Notes under the pieces: model-generated
What the model was told of the DNA's origin: nothing
The model's input: the letters and a program-made list of their open reading frames with translations, nothing else
Databases searched by the model: none
Shown: one piece after another, positions 8,380 through 16,647 of the stretch
How the letters are laid out: every line of letters begins with the position of its first letter
Position numbering within the stretch: the first letter of the stretch is position 1
Source: Treponema sp.
GTDB lineage: Bacteria > Spirochaetota > Spirochaetia > Treponematales > Breznakiellaceae
Direction of reading: 5' to 3'
Length of the DNA: 64,000 nt
Assembly: GCA_009780855.1 (NCBI GenBank)
Contig: WQZG01000006.1
Span: 1-64,000 of the forward strand
Position numbers and translations under genes: made by a program

Positions 8380-9495
8380 ATGATGAAAAAATCATTTTTT
8401 TATCCTGTACCTCTGGCAGGTATTATATTATTATGCGGAGCGGCTCTGTGTTCCGGATGTTATACATTAAAACAGGGAACTACCATGCTAGGATACTTGA
8501 ATAGAGCTATCCCTCTGGAAGACCTGTTAACTGCAAAAACCTTTGACGGAAGCTCTGCCGCGGCTTCTGACGAAGCTTTGGCCAAAGCCGAAGACAACCG
8601 GCTTTTTGCTGAGCGGGCCCAGGATATTCGCGGGTTTGCCATGAATGACCTGGGCCTTAAAGAAAGCAAAAATTACACAAAGTATGTTGAACTGGACAGG
8701 GACTACCTGGCGGCGGTTGTTTCGGCATGCGCCAAAGATTCTTTTACAAGATACGAGTGGTGGTTCCCCATTGTAGGGAGTGTTCCGTATAAAGGATTTT
8801 TCAATATAGAAGATGCCCGCAAGGAAAGGCAAAATCTGGAGAAAAAAGATCTGGATGTCTGGATCCGCGGCGTAGACGCGTTCAGTACTCTGGGCTGGTT
8901 TGCGGACCCGCTTTATTCATACATGAAAAACTACCCGCCGCAGGAACTGGCTGACCTTATAATTCATGAACTGGTCCACGCCACAATTTATTTAAAAAAT
9001 TATTCGCAATTCAATGAGGAACTGGCCGAATTTATAGGCAGTGAAGGCTCAAGGCTTTATATGCTTAAAACTTACGGCAGCACGGCGGAAGAAGAAATGG
9101 AAAAAGAAGCCGCCGATAATTCAGCCGATAACGCCGCCTTTGTTCTTTATATCCAAAACCTGATCGCGCAGCTTGACAGTATGTATAATAACCCCGGTTT
9201 AAGCCGGGAAGAAAAACTTAACCAAAAAAGCATTATTATAAGTGAAGCCCAGGCCAGGTTCATGGAGAGTTATGACCAGAAATATAAAACACAAAATTAC
9301 CGCGGGTTTGGCGATATGCAGATCAATAACGCCTATCTTGATTTGTACAGGTTATATTACGAAAGGAATAACTGGTTCAGAGATGTTTATGAAAAATCGG
9401 GAAGCGACCTTAAAACTTTTATCGCTGCAGCCAAAACATTAAAGGGGAAGGACGACCCAAGGATTGAATTGCAAAAAGCTCTGGGTTTACTATAA
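8380..9495 (+). CDS. Putative lipoprotein aminopeptidase (PF10023-like zinc peptidase)
   Basis: A 371-residue zinc peptidase with a type II signal (LCSGC; lipidated Cys near residue 27), so it is membrane-anchored. The HELVH zinc motif lies at about residues 196-200, followed by a downstream glutamate in FNEELAEFIGSEG. This combination is typical of the predicted aminopeptidase family COG4324. ATG 8380 has GGAAAT upstream; an ATG at 8356 would add eight residues. Its 3' end contains the promoter of the next gene. Function as aminopeptidase is family prediction. Confidence 0.78.
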   Translation: MMKKSFFYPVPLAGIILLCGAALCSGCYTLKQGTTMLGYLNRAIPLEDLLTAKTFDGSSAAASDEALAKAEDNRLFAERAQDIRGFAMNDLGLKESKNYTKYVELDRDYLAAVVSACAKDSFTRYEWWFPIVGSVPYKGFFNIEDARKERQNLEKKDLDVWIRGVDAFSTLGWFADPLYSYMKNYPPQELADLIIHELVHATIYLKNYSQFNEELAEFIGSEGSRLYMLKTYGSTAEEEMEKEAADNSADNAAFVLYIQNLIAQLDSMYNNPGLSREEKLNQKSIIISEAQARFMESYDQKYKTQNYRGFGDMQINNAYLDLYRLYYERNNWFRDVYEKSGSDLKTFIAAAKTLKGKDDPRIELQKALGLL

Positions 9496-9496
9496 T
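9469..9496 (+). promoter_or_regulatory. Promoter giving a probable leaderless mRNA for the CDF transporter
   Basis: TTGCAA at 9469-9474, a 16-nt spacer and a perfect TATAAT at 9491-9496, lying inside the end of the preceding gene. Only 7 nt separate the -10 from the ATG at 9504 and there is no Shine-Dalgarno, so transcription should begin at or next to the start codon. Confidence 0.65.
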
Positions 9497-9503
9497 ATTA
9501 ATC

Positions 9504-10469
9504 ATGAGCAAAAGTTTGGATAATAAGGCAAGTTTAATCAAGAAAGCTTCGATTACGACGCTGCTTGGCAACATAATTTTGGCCGCTGCAAAAATCGTGA
9601 CAGGAATTTATGCCGGAAGTATGGCGGTTGTCGGAGACGGTATTGATTCCTCAGTAGATGTGGTTATCGATATTATGAATATTGTAGTAGCCGGGATTAT
9701 TTCCCGCCCCGCTGACGAAGACCATCCCTGGGGGCACGGCAGGGCAGAAACAGTGGCGACGAGTTTACTTGCGTGCATACTTTTTTTTGCAGGAGCACAG
9801 CTTATCCTCAACAGCGGCAAAGATATTATTATGGGCGTAAGTAAAGAAGTCCCTTCATTACCGGCAATTATAGTTACACTTGTTTCAATAATCGGAAAGA
9901 TCCTGCTGGCCTGGTGGCTGTATATATTCGGGAAAAAAGCCAATTCTCCCATGCTCAGGGCGCACGCGAAAAATATGAAAGCCGACGTAATGCTTTCGGC
10001 CGGTGTACTCGTGGGACTCGGGCTTTCCACCTTGTTCAATATCGGCGTCATTGATTCATGGGCGGCGCTCCTTGTAGGCATTTGGATTATCAAAACATCG
10101 CTTGGGATTTTCACCGAAGCCAATACTGAATTAATGGACGGCGGTACAAACAAAATTTATTATCAGCATATTATCGAAGCTGTTAATTCGGTAAAAGAAG
10201 CCGGAAAACCCCACCGTCTGCGCATGCGCCGTATCGCCGGATTATGGGACGTAGATATAGATATTGAAGTACCGCCGCAAAAAACTGTAATCGAAGCCCA
10301 CTGGATCGCCTTTATGGTCGAAAAAGCCATAAAAGACCGCATCGAAAACATTTATGACATTATGGTCCATGTAGAACCAGCCGGAAACGTAGAAGCAGAA
10401 GGATTCGGCCTTACAGAAACGACCATTCAGGAATTAAAAGATACTGAGTCCGGTGAAGAGAAGTTATAA
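9504..10469 (+). CDS. Cation diffusion facilitator (CDF) family transporter
   Basis: A 321-residue divalent-metal/proton antiporter of the inner membrane. It has about six TM helices and a cytoplasmic C-terminal domain. The first metal-binding helix contains DGIDSSVDVV; DHPWGHGRAE follows, and HAKNMKADVMLS supplies the second set of ligands. The C-terminal 120 residues match the CDF dimerisation domain. The likely substrate is Zn, Fe, Mn or Co; this cannot be fixed from sequence. No ribosome-binding site precedes the ATG. Confidence 0.9.
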   Translation: MSKSLDNKASLIKKASITTLLGNIILAAAKIVTGIYAGSMAVVGDGIDSSVDVVIDIMNIVVAGIISRPADEDHPWGHGRAETVATSLLACILFFAGAQLILNSGKDIIMGVSKEVPSLPAIIVTLVSIIGKILLAWWLYIFGKKANSPMLRAHAKNMKADVMLSAGVLVGLGLSTLFNIGVIDSWAALLVGIWIIKTSLGIFTEANTELMDGGTNKIYYQHIIEAVNSVKEAGKPHRLRMRRIAGLWDVDIDIEVPPQKTVIEAHWIAFMVEKAIKDRIENIYDIMVHVEPAGNVEAEGFGLTETTIQELKDTESGEEKL

Positions 10470-10503
10470 AAATACCAGGAAAAACATTAAAAAATACTGA
10501 AAA

Positions 10504-10519
10504 TGTTTCACGTGAAACA
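10504..10519. other. parS centromere site (ParB/Spo0J binding)
   Basis: TGTTTCACGTGAAACA, a perfect 16-bp palindrome identical to the consensus chromosomal parS sequence. It lies in the 101-bp spacer between the CDF gene and the HD-domain gene, about 51 kb from dnaA. No second perfect copy was noticed in the window. ParB nucleates here to load SMC/ParA partition machinery. Confidence 0.92.
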
Positions 10520-10570
10520 ATTTACAGGCCGCCGGGTAAAAATTTGGGGGTAGGGAAGGAAAAAAAATTA

Positions 10571-11137
10571 ATGAAAACCGAACAGATGATAGACGAATTA
10601 TACACATTGACAGAAAATTCCTGTAAATCACCCAATAACGTTTTTGGTTACGGAATCTGGTCGCACCATATAAAACCGATGGTTCCGTTGGGACAAAAGC
10701 TGGCAAAAGATTACGGCGGCGACAGCGAAATCGTGACAATAGCAATCCTGCTGCACGACCTGGTTTCGATAGAAGACCAAAAGAATTACAGGGAACACCA
10801 TATAATCGGGGCAGAAAGAGCCGCAAAACTGCTTAATGACTATAATTACCCGATCGAAAAAACCGAAAGAGTCAAATCCTGTATACTTAACCACCGGAGC
10901 AGTGTTAACAATCAAAAAAATTCCATTGAAGAAATCTGCGTTGCCGATGCCGACGCCATAATACACCTGACCGAAGTCTCATCTCTTTTCTATGCCGCCT
11001 ACAAAGAAATGAATAAAACCATAGAAGAAGGCCAAAACTGGATTAAGAGTAAACTGCAAAAAGATTATATCAAACTAAGCCCAGGAAGCAAGGAAAATTA
11101 TAAAGCCGAGTTTGATAACTTGATAAAGCTGCTATGA
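10571..11137 (+). CDS. HD-domain protein (putative metal-dependent phosphohydrolase)
   Basis: A 188-residue HD-superfamily protein. The metal ligands are visible as His in WSHHIKP, LLHDL (the HD pair), the EHH segment, ILNHRSS and the late aspartate in VADADAI. It would hydrolyse a nucleotide or phosphate ester in the cytoplasm. ATG 10571 is preferred over an upstream GTG/ATG because AAGGAAAA precedes it. The parS site lies 51 bp upstream. A perfect 12-bp hairpin begins at its stop codon. Substrate unknown. Confidence 0.75.
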   Translation: MKTEQMIDELYTLTENSCKSPNNVFGYGIWSHHIKPMVPLGQKLAKDYGGDSEIVTIAILLHDLVSIEDQKNYREHHIIGAERAAKLLNDYNYPIEKTERVKSCILNHRSSVNNQKNSIEEICVADADAIIHLTEVSSLFYAAYKEMNKTIEEGQNWIKSKLQKDYIKLSPGSKENYKAEFDNLIKLL

Positions 11138-11165
11138 AGTTTTTGCAGGAGATCTGCAAAAACTT
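11137..11165. terminator. Perfect 12-bp hairpin after the HD gene
   Basis: AAGTTTTTGCAG (11137-11148) and its exact complement (11154-11165) flank a 5-nt loop. It starts at the last base of the HD stop codon. There is no U-tract after it, and its right end overlaps the -35 of the next promoter, so it may be an operator rather than a terminator. Confidence 0.5.
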
Positions 11166-11192
11166 GACATTTTAACATAGTTTTTGTAGTAT
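11164..11192 (+). promoter_or_regulatory. Promoter of the AAA/DUF4143 ATPase
   Basis: Perfect -35 TTGACA (11164-11169), 17-nt spacer, -10 TAGTAT (11187-11192), 22 nt before the ATG at 11215. The first two bases of the -35 lie in the right arm of the hairpin just upstream. Confidence 0.65.
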
Positions 11193-11214
11193 CACTTCAA
11201 AAAGAGAATTTAAG

Positions 11215-12411
11215 ATGATACAAAGAAATGAATATCTGGATATTTTTAAACGTTTTTTGGACAAACACCTTATAAAAGTGGTCACCGGCATACGAAGATG
11301 CGGAAAATCCACGATGTTTGAAATATTTCAGGATTATTTATTAAATAACGGAATAGCAAATGACCAGATAATTAATATTAATCTTGAAGATGGGGATTAC
11401 ATTGATATTGAAACAGGCAAACAACTTTACAACCTGGTCAAACCCGGATTGTTACCAAACAAAAAAATGTATATTTTCCTTGATGAAGTCCAAAGGGTAA
11501 CTGATTTTCAGAAGGCGGTTGATAGTTTATATATTATAAAAAACTGCGATATATATATTACGGGTTCCAACGCTAATTTACTAAGCGGTGAACTGGCGAC
11601 TTTGCTTTCCGGGCGGTATGTTGAAATAAAAATGCTTCCCCTGTCATTCAGGGAGTATATATCAGTATTTCCCAAAGATTCAAATATCGACCGCCTTTAT
11701 AATGAATATATTCAAAATAGTTCTTTCCCGTATACACTGGAATTATCCAACCCCAGGGACAGAAGACAATATTTACAGAATCTTTTTGATACCATAATAC
11801 TTAAAGATATAGTTGCCAGGAAAAAATTTCCGGATATCGCGTTATTGCAAAGTGTCGTACGATTTATGTTCGATAACATCGGGAATACATGCTCCACCAA
11901 AAGTATCGCAGACACTATGACTTCAATGGGCAGAAAAATTTCGGTGCATACTGTCGAAAATTATTTAACGGCGTTAACCGACAGCTTTACATTCTATAAA
12001 ATCAGCCGTTATGATGTTAAAGGAAAACAATATTTAAAAACCGGCGATAAATATTATGCCGCAGATATTGGGCTTAGATATGCCCTGCTTGGTACAAAAA
12101 AAGCAGACGCAGGCCATATACTGGAAAATATTATTTTTTTGGAATTGCTGCGCAGGGGCTATGAAATATATATAGGTAAAGTAAAGAATTACGAAGTAGA
12201 TTTTATCGCAATAAACAGCGCAGGAATCGAATACTACCAGGTAGCTTATACAGTCATTGATGCAGATGGAAAAACAATGGAGCGGGAACTAAAGCCGTTA
12301 AATGAGATAACCGATCATAACCCAAAATATCTGCTGACAATGGATCATGCGCCTGTTACTTCACATAACGGCATAAAACAAATAAATGCGCTGGATTGGC
12401 TTTTAACCTAA
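11215..12411 (+). CDS. AAA-fold ATPase with DUF4143 C-terminal domain
   Basis: A 398-residue protein of the AAA_14/DUF4143 family, common in gut bacteria and often scattered as multicopy accessory genes. Walker A is GIRRCGKST near residue 25 and Walker B is YIFLDEVQ near 95. The C-terminal half is the DUF4143 nuclease-like fold with YEVDFIAI, the E-V-D-F motif of PD-(D/E)XK-like domains. Codon use is more AT-rich than flanking genes, suggesting acquisition. It overlaps the convergent mannosidase by 4 bp. The cellular role of the family is unclear. Confidence 0.85.
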   Translation: MIQRNEYLDIFKRFLDKHLIKVVTGIRRCGKSTMFEIFQDYLLNNGIANDQIININLEDGDYIDIETGKQLYNLVKPGLLPNKKMYIFLDEVQRVTDFQKAVDSLYIIKNCDIYITGSNANLLSGELATLLSGRYVEIKMLPLSFREYISVFPKDSNIDRLYNEYIQNSSFPYTLELSNPRDRRQYLQNLFDTIILKDIVARKKFPDIALLQSVVRFMFDNIGNTCSTKSIADTMTSMGRKISVHTVENYLTALTDSFTFYKISRYDVKGKQYLKTGDKYYAADIGLRYALLGTKKADAGHILENIIFLELLRRGYEIYIGKVKNYEVDFIAINSAGIEYYQVAYTVIDADGKTMERELKPLNEITDHNPKYLLTMDHAPVTSHNGIKQINALDWLLT

Positions 12412-15353
12412 ATTTTTACCAATAAACCGAATATTTTATTGGGCAAGGCGTCAAATTCCACCAAATTTTCGTTTGAATTAACGGTAATATTACCGCAGCC
12501 GTCTTTTTTGGCATCCATTATTTTTAGGTCCAGATCAACAAAATGCGCCTCTTTTACCCGGCACGGCATGGTAAGTCGTACTTTGTCCTTAACACCGGAG
12601 GTCTCATAACCGCGAATAAGCAGGGTATTTTGGTCAATCATGGCCTGGGAGTTTACGACACTGCTTTTCGCTTCCAGTTTGAGCATTTCTTTTTTAAGCG
12701 GCAGATTGCCTTGATGTTTAGTCCCCGAGATAATATTTACCGGACGGCACAGGGAAACTGCTGTATCGTAAAGCGTTTTTGGATCGCCGGACCCGTTGTT
12801 TATCCAGAGCTTTATCGCGTGTTCGCCGCGTTCCGGGTATGGATCGGGGCTGGACGCGGTGTTAATAAGGGTTACGCTTAATACATCTTCGCATCCGCGG
12901 AAGCCGTACTTGCAGTCTGTAACCAGGGCAACGGCTTTTTGTCCGTTAACAGCGGCCGCATACTGGTTCGCGGGAAAATCCTGGAAGTCGCCTGCGGTTT
13001 TTAAAAACCCGCCGGGAATGTCATACTGATAATAATCCGGTTTTACAGCAAGAGGTACAGAGAAGCAGAGCACCGGAACCTTGTCATACAAAGAGGCGAT
13101 TTCGTTCCATTCAATATTAAAGGAATATGAAAGGGACCGCGAGTCTTTGTCAAGAAAAACCGTTGTTTTAATTTTTGAATTTAATATTTGCTGTTCGATT
13201 TCCAAAAAATTCCGCAGGGTATTTCCGGTTGAAACCGTAATTTTAGTGGTTTTTGTTACCGGATCACTGGCAAGGAAACGGCCTATATTCCAGGCGTTAT
13301 TGGTAGTTTTTTCCGCCCAGTTAAGTATCAGGCGTGCTTTTTGACCGCGGGCAAGTTTCTCGGCGCCGTTTTCTTTTTCGCCTCTTTTATCGGTTAATGA
13401 GCTTAAGGCGCCGGTCTGCGGATCAAAAACAGCTTTGATAAATTCATTTTCAAGAATAACAGGTCCGTGCACAGGTTCTGTGCGGGGGAAAGGCTGGAAA
13501 TAGAAGGGGTAATTTTTGCCCATTTCCGCTTCCTTTAAAACTACGGTGGTGTAACCCGATGCCGGTATCTCAACTGGAGCAATAAGTTTAAAGAACCAGT
13601 GATCCCAGTACCTTTGCGGCTCCTTGTCCAGTGTCTGGAAGGGGAGTTTGCTTCCCGGATTTTGATTTGAATCCGGCGCGTATGTCATTTCAATGCGGTC
13701 CATATCATAGTTCCAGTCCCATACGGTAAACTCAACAGTTTCTTTGCGGGTTATGGGGAGCGGATTAAAAATATGGAAAATTCTTGCCGGGCCGCGGCCG
13801 CGCTCCGGGGACGGGACTCCGCTGTAATTGGCAATCCCAAAACCGGTGCCGGCGCCTTCGGAACGGGTTCCTTTTGGATCAGATTCCGCAGTACCTTCCG
13901 CAGCAGCGTCTGCCCCCGGTATCAGCAGGTTTGAGGTATCAATCTGCGCGGCAATATTTAGAGACGCTTTCTCCCTCATGGTCTGGCCCAAAGCCATAAT
14001 TTTGGCAAACAGCCCCATGGCGTACTCACGGCTGTCCCTTACACAGGAACCGGTCAGAATATCGTGGAAATGGGTAAACAGCAAATCCCGCCAGGATTCA
14101 GTATATTTTTCCTTTGAATACGTTTTGCCGGTAAGAAGCCCGGCGGAAGCGTCCAGAGCCTCGGCGTCCAGGAGAGCCGCTTCTCCCTTGCGGTTGCCCA
14201 GTTTGATGCGGGATTGGGTGGTGTAACAGCCGGTAAACATATAATTGATCTCTTTGTTAATAAGCGGAACCTTGTCCCTGACCGCCTGGGCTGCGTTAAA
14301 ATACTCATGCAATGTACCGAATTTTACCTTCGGAAAAACCGGCCAGCCCCCGATTTCAATAATTTGCTCGATGTCCCGTCTGGTCGGGCCGCCTCCGTGA
14401 TCGCCTACACCGTATACTATAAGTGAAGTTTTTAAACCGCCGCACAGGGATTCAAGCTCGGTTACCCCGCAGCCGATTTCAGCAGTTATACCGCTGTTAT
14501 ACCAGAACGGTTCACAGTAGCTTAATATTTCGCTGCCTGACGGAGACTGCCAGCGGTAAAGTACATAACGCTCGCTTAAGGCGCGGCAATGGTACATAAA
14601 TTTTACGCCGCCGTAGGAATCGATCTCCGGAATATTGGCGCTGTGTCCAAAAGTATCCGGGGAAAAATCGATATTTAAAGTATCAGGATCAACGCCCCAA
14701 TTAGCGCAAAGATAATCTTTGGTATAACGGATATGCCGCAGCAAAGATTCGGCGCAGGGCATGTTTTTGTCGGTTTCTACCCAGGCGGAAGCGGTTACTT
14801 CCCACCTGCCTTCCTTTATGCGCCGCGTTATTTCTTCTTTCATTTCAGGATCGTATTTTTCGACAATACTGTAGACAGAAGCCTGGGACTGAGAAAAAGT
14901 AAAATCCGGATATTCGTTCATTAAACCGAGAATAGTTCTGAAAGTCGCCAGAGAGGCGGCCACTGTTTCCTGCCAGCCCCACATCCAGTTCATGTCAATA
15001 TGGGCATGGGAAGCGCAGAGCACCGTGTATTCTTTGGCTGAATTTTTAAGCGGCAGAAGGAAGTTTTCTGATTCCGCGCAGGCGTCAGCGGTTAAAACTC
15101 CCTGTTTTGCCAATGATTTTTCTAGAACTTCAAGGGCTTTGCCGATCTCGCTGTCGAATTTGCCGCTGTTTGCCAATGATAGCTTGATTGCAAACTCAAG
15201 CTCGCTTAATATCCGGATTATTTTTTGATTGGGCAGGGCAATATGATGGAGAGTTTCCAAAGGAGTGCCAAAAGACCATTCAAACCTGGACTTTTCCCTG
15301 GTTCCGCCGGTTCTAGTCCTTACATCCAATAATCTGGCAGCCAGTGTCTTCAT
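12408..15353 (-). CDS. Glycoside hydrolase family 38 alpha-mannosidase
   Basis: A 981-residue GH38 enzyme removing alpha-mannosyl residues. The zinc-binding HID (His118, Asp120) and the PDTFGHS segment with nucleophile Asp233 are intact, and THFHDIL gives a further zinc ligand. C-terminal beta domains follow. No signal peptide is seen, so it acts in the cytoplasm on imported oligosaccharides. A low-complexity stretch near residues 478-520 interrupts the linker between catalytic and beta domains. ATG 15353 has GGAGG upstream. Direct repeats in its promoter region (15383-15411) suggest specific regulation. Confidence 0.9.
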   Translation of the reverse strand: MKTLAARLLDVRTRTGGTREKSRFEWSFGTPLETLHHIALPNQKIIRILSELEFAIKLSLANSGKFDSEIGKALEVLEKSLAKQGVLTADACAESENFLLPLKNSAKEYTVLCASHAHIDMNWMWGWQETVAASLATFRTILGLMNEYPDFTFSQSQASVYSIVEKYDPEMKEEITRRIKEGRWEVTASAWVETDKNMPCAESLLRHIRYTKDYLCANWGVDPDTLNIDFSPDTFGHSANIPEIDSYGGVKFMYHCRALSERYVLYRWQSPSGSEILSYCEPFWYNSGITAEIGCGVTELESLCGGLKTSLIVYGVGDHGGGPTRRDIEQIIEIGGWPVFPKVKFGTLHEYFNAAQAVRDKVPLINKEINYMFTGCYTTQSRIKLGNRKGEAALLDAEALDASAGLLTGKTYSKEKYTESWRDLLFTHFHDILTGSCVRDSREYAMGLFAKIMALGQTMREKASLNIAAQIDTSNLLIPGADAAAEGTAESDPKGTRSEGAGTGFGIANYSGVPSPERGRGPARIFHIFNPLPITRKETVEFTVWDWNYDMDRIEMTYAPDSNQNPGSKLPFQTLDKEPQRYWDHWFFKLIAPVEIPASGYTTVVLKEAEMGKNYPFYFQPFPRTEPVHGPVILENEFIKAVFDPQTGALSSLTDKRGEKENGAEKLARGQKARLILNWAEKTTNNAWNIGRFLASDPVTKTTKITVSTGNTLRNFLEIEQQILNSKIKTTVFLDKDSRSLSYSFNIEWNEIASLYDKVPVLCFSVPLAVKPDYYQYDIPGGFLKTAGDFQDFPANQYAAAVNGQKAVALVTDCKYGFRGCEDVLSVTLINTASSPDPYPERGEHAIKLWINNGSGDPKTLYDTAVSLCRPVNIISGTKHQGNLPLKKEMLKLEAKSSVVNSQAMIDQNTLLIRGYETSGVKDKVRLTMPCRVKEAHFVDLDLKIMDAKKDGCGNITVNSNENLVEFDALPNKIFGLLVKI

Positions 15354-15382
15354 AATTTACCTCCGCTTCATTATTTACAAAT

Positions 15383-15411
15383 CATTACTTTACATAACTT
15401 TTCATCACTTT
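15383..15411 (+). repeat. Three 9-bp iterons at exact 10-bp spacing upstream of the mannosidase
   Basis: CATTACTTT (15383), CATAACTTT (15393) and CATCACTTT (15403): the same 9-mer with one variable base, repeated every 10 bp and therefore on one face of the helix. They lie 30-58 bp upstream of the mannosidase ATG. A cooperative activator or repressor site is likely. Confidence 0.6.
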
Positions 15412-15418
15412 CAGATTT

Positions 15419-15443
15419 CTTTACTTTCTTACAGTAAGTAAAG
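15419..15443. promoter_or_regulatory. Inverted repeat between mannosidase and DUF362 genes
   Basis: CTTTACTT (15419-15426) and AAGTAAAG (15436-15443) flank a 9-nt centre that itself contains CTTAC/GTAAG symmetry. It lies upstream of the iterons. It could be an operator for the mannosidase or the 3' hairpin of the DUF362 gene; no U-run supports termination. Confidence 0.4.
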
Positions 15444-15478
15444 AATATATACGCCAGGAAATACCTTACGTACAGAAA

Positions 15479-16597
15479 TTATTTAATATCAATGGCCTTT
15501 GCCGGGCAAATCTCGTGGCAGCAATAACAGCTTATGCATTTTTCCCTGTTTATCTCCACTTGCTTGGAAACTCCCTGGCCGGAAAAATACATGGCTCCAG
15601 CAGCGCAGATTTGTATACAGTCGCCGCAGCGAATGCAGCTTTGATGGTTAATGTACGGCTGGGGGTCTTTGGTCTTAAACAGGGAGCGAATGGGTTTTGG
15701 AATTATAAAGTCCACAAGCTGGCTGCGGGATTTTTTAAAGGGTATTTTTTCAAAATCCCTAACCCTGACTTGATCGGGAGTTAACAGCGGATATTCGATT
15801 TCATTTAGATTTTTTAACCAGAATTGCCTGTCCAGCCCGTCGCGGTTGGTCGGAATGCTTAACGGCGGGTAGCCGACAATGGTACAGGCGGCAATATCAA
15901 GCGCCAGAATGTTGGAAGATGCCAGAACCAGGCCTAAATCTTTGGGTCTACCGCCGGAAGGACCCGGTCCCTCCATGGCGGTTACGGCGTCCATAAGTGC
16001 GTAAGCCGGTTTTACGAGTAAATTAAGGTCGACCAGCATGGACGCAAAATCCTGCCGGGAAGAATACTTTACATGGAAGGGCGTTTTCCCGATGGAAGGT
16101 ACAAGGCCGAATGTGTTTTTGATAGCCCCGGTAAAAAACATCAATTGATGATTTTTTAACTTGGGAAGGGTAATTATTAGATCGGCTTCTTTGACAGCTT
16201 TGGTAACCTGGAACTTGCGGTGTACTTTGCCTTCCGCAATTTCCAAATCAATTTTTTCTTTGGTAAAATCAACCCATTCCGCGCCGCCCTTTAATGCCGC
16301 TTCCCGCAGGCCGGACAGACGCGCGGTAAAATTGGGCCCCTGGATTCCTGGGCTGTCACCGACAAGAATCCGTGAAGCGCCCCATTCCCGGATCAGTCTT
16401 ATAACAGCCTCCAGAAAAACAGGATGGGTAGTAACCGCTTTTTCCGGAGGAGTATCAAAAAGAATATTTGGTTTTAAAAGTACTTTTTTGCCGGCGACAT
16501 CGGGAAGTCCGGCAGCTTCCGCGGCAGTTTTTAACGACCTGTACATTTCTTCACTGTCATATTTGGTGCAGCGGGTAACAGCGACTTTTTTATTCAT
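15479..16597 (-). CDS. DUF362-domain iron-sulfur protein
   Basis: A 372-residue cytoplasmic protein with an N-terminal DUF362 domain (LLKPNILFD, GDSPGIQG and ITLPKLKNHQL motifs) and a C-terminal 2[4Fe-4S] ferredoxin module (CIRCGDCIQIC and CISCYCCHEIC). Such proteins are common in anaerobes and are thought to transfer electrons; the reaction is unknown. The ATG at 16597 lies 9 nt after a TATAAT (16607-16612 on this strand) with no Shine-Dalgarno. It is divergent from the MscS gene. Confidence 0.85.
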   Translation of the reverse strand: MNKKVAVTRCTKYDSEEMYRSLKTAAEAAGLPDVAGKKVLLKPNILFDTPPEKAVTTHPVFLEAVIRLIREWGASRILVGDSPGIQGPNFTARLSGLREAALKGGAEWVDFTKEKIDLEIAEGKVHRKFQVTKAVKEADLIITLPKLKNHQLMFFTGAIKNTFGLVPSIGKTPFHVKYSSRQDFASMLVDLNLLVKPAYALMDAVTAMEGPGPSGGRPKDLGLVLASSNILALDIAACTIVGYPPLSIPTNRDGLDRQFWLKNLNEIEYPLLTPDQVRVRDFEKIPFKKSRSQLVDFIIPKPIRSLFKTKDPQPYINHQSCIRCGDCIQICAAGAMYFSGQGVSKQVEINREKCISCYCCHEICPAKAIDIK

Positions 16598-16647
16598 GTT
16601 GTTATGATTATATACCTTATGTTATTATAAACCAATAGATAAAAACC

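Noticed and set aside
10464-10826. 120-codon minus-strand frame over the parS site
   Set aside because: Antisense to the HD-domain gene and includes the parS palindrome; no coding character.
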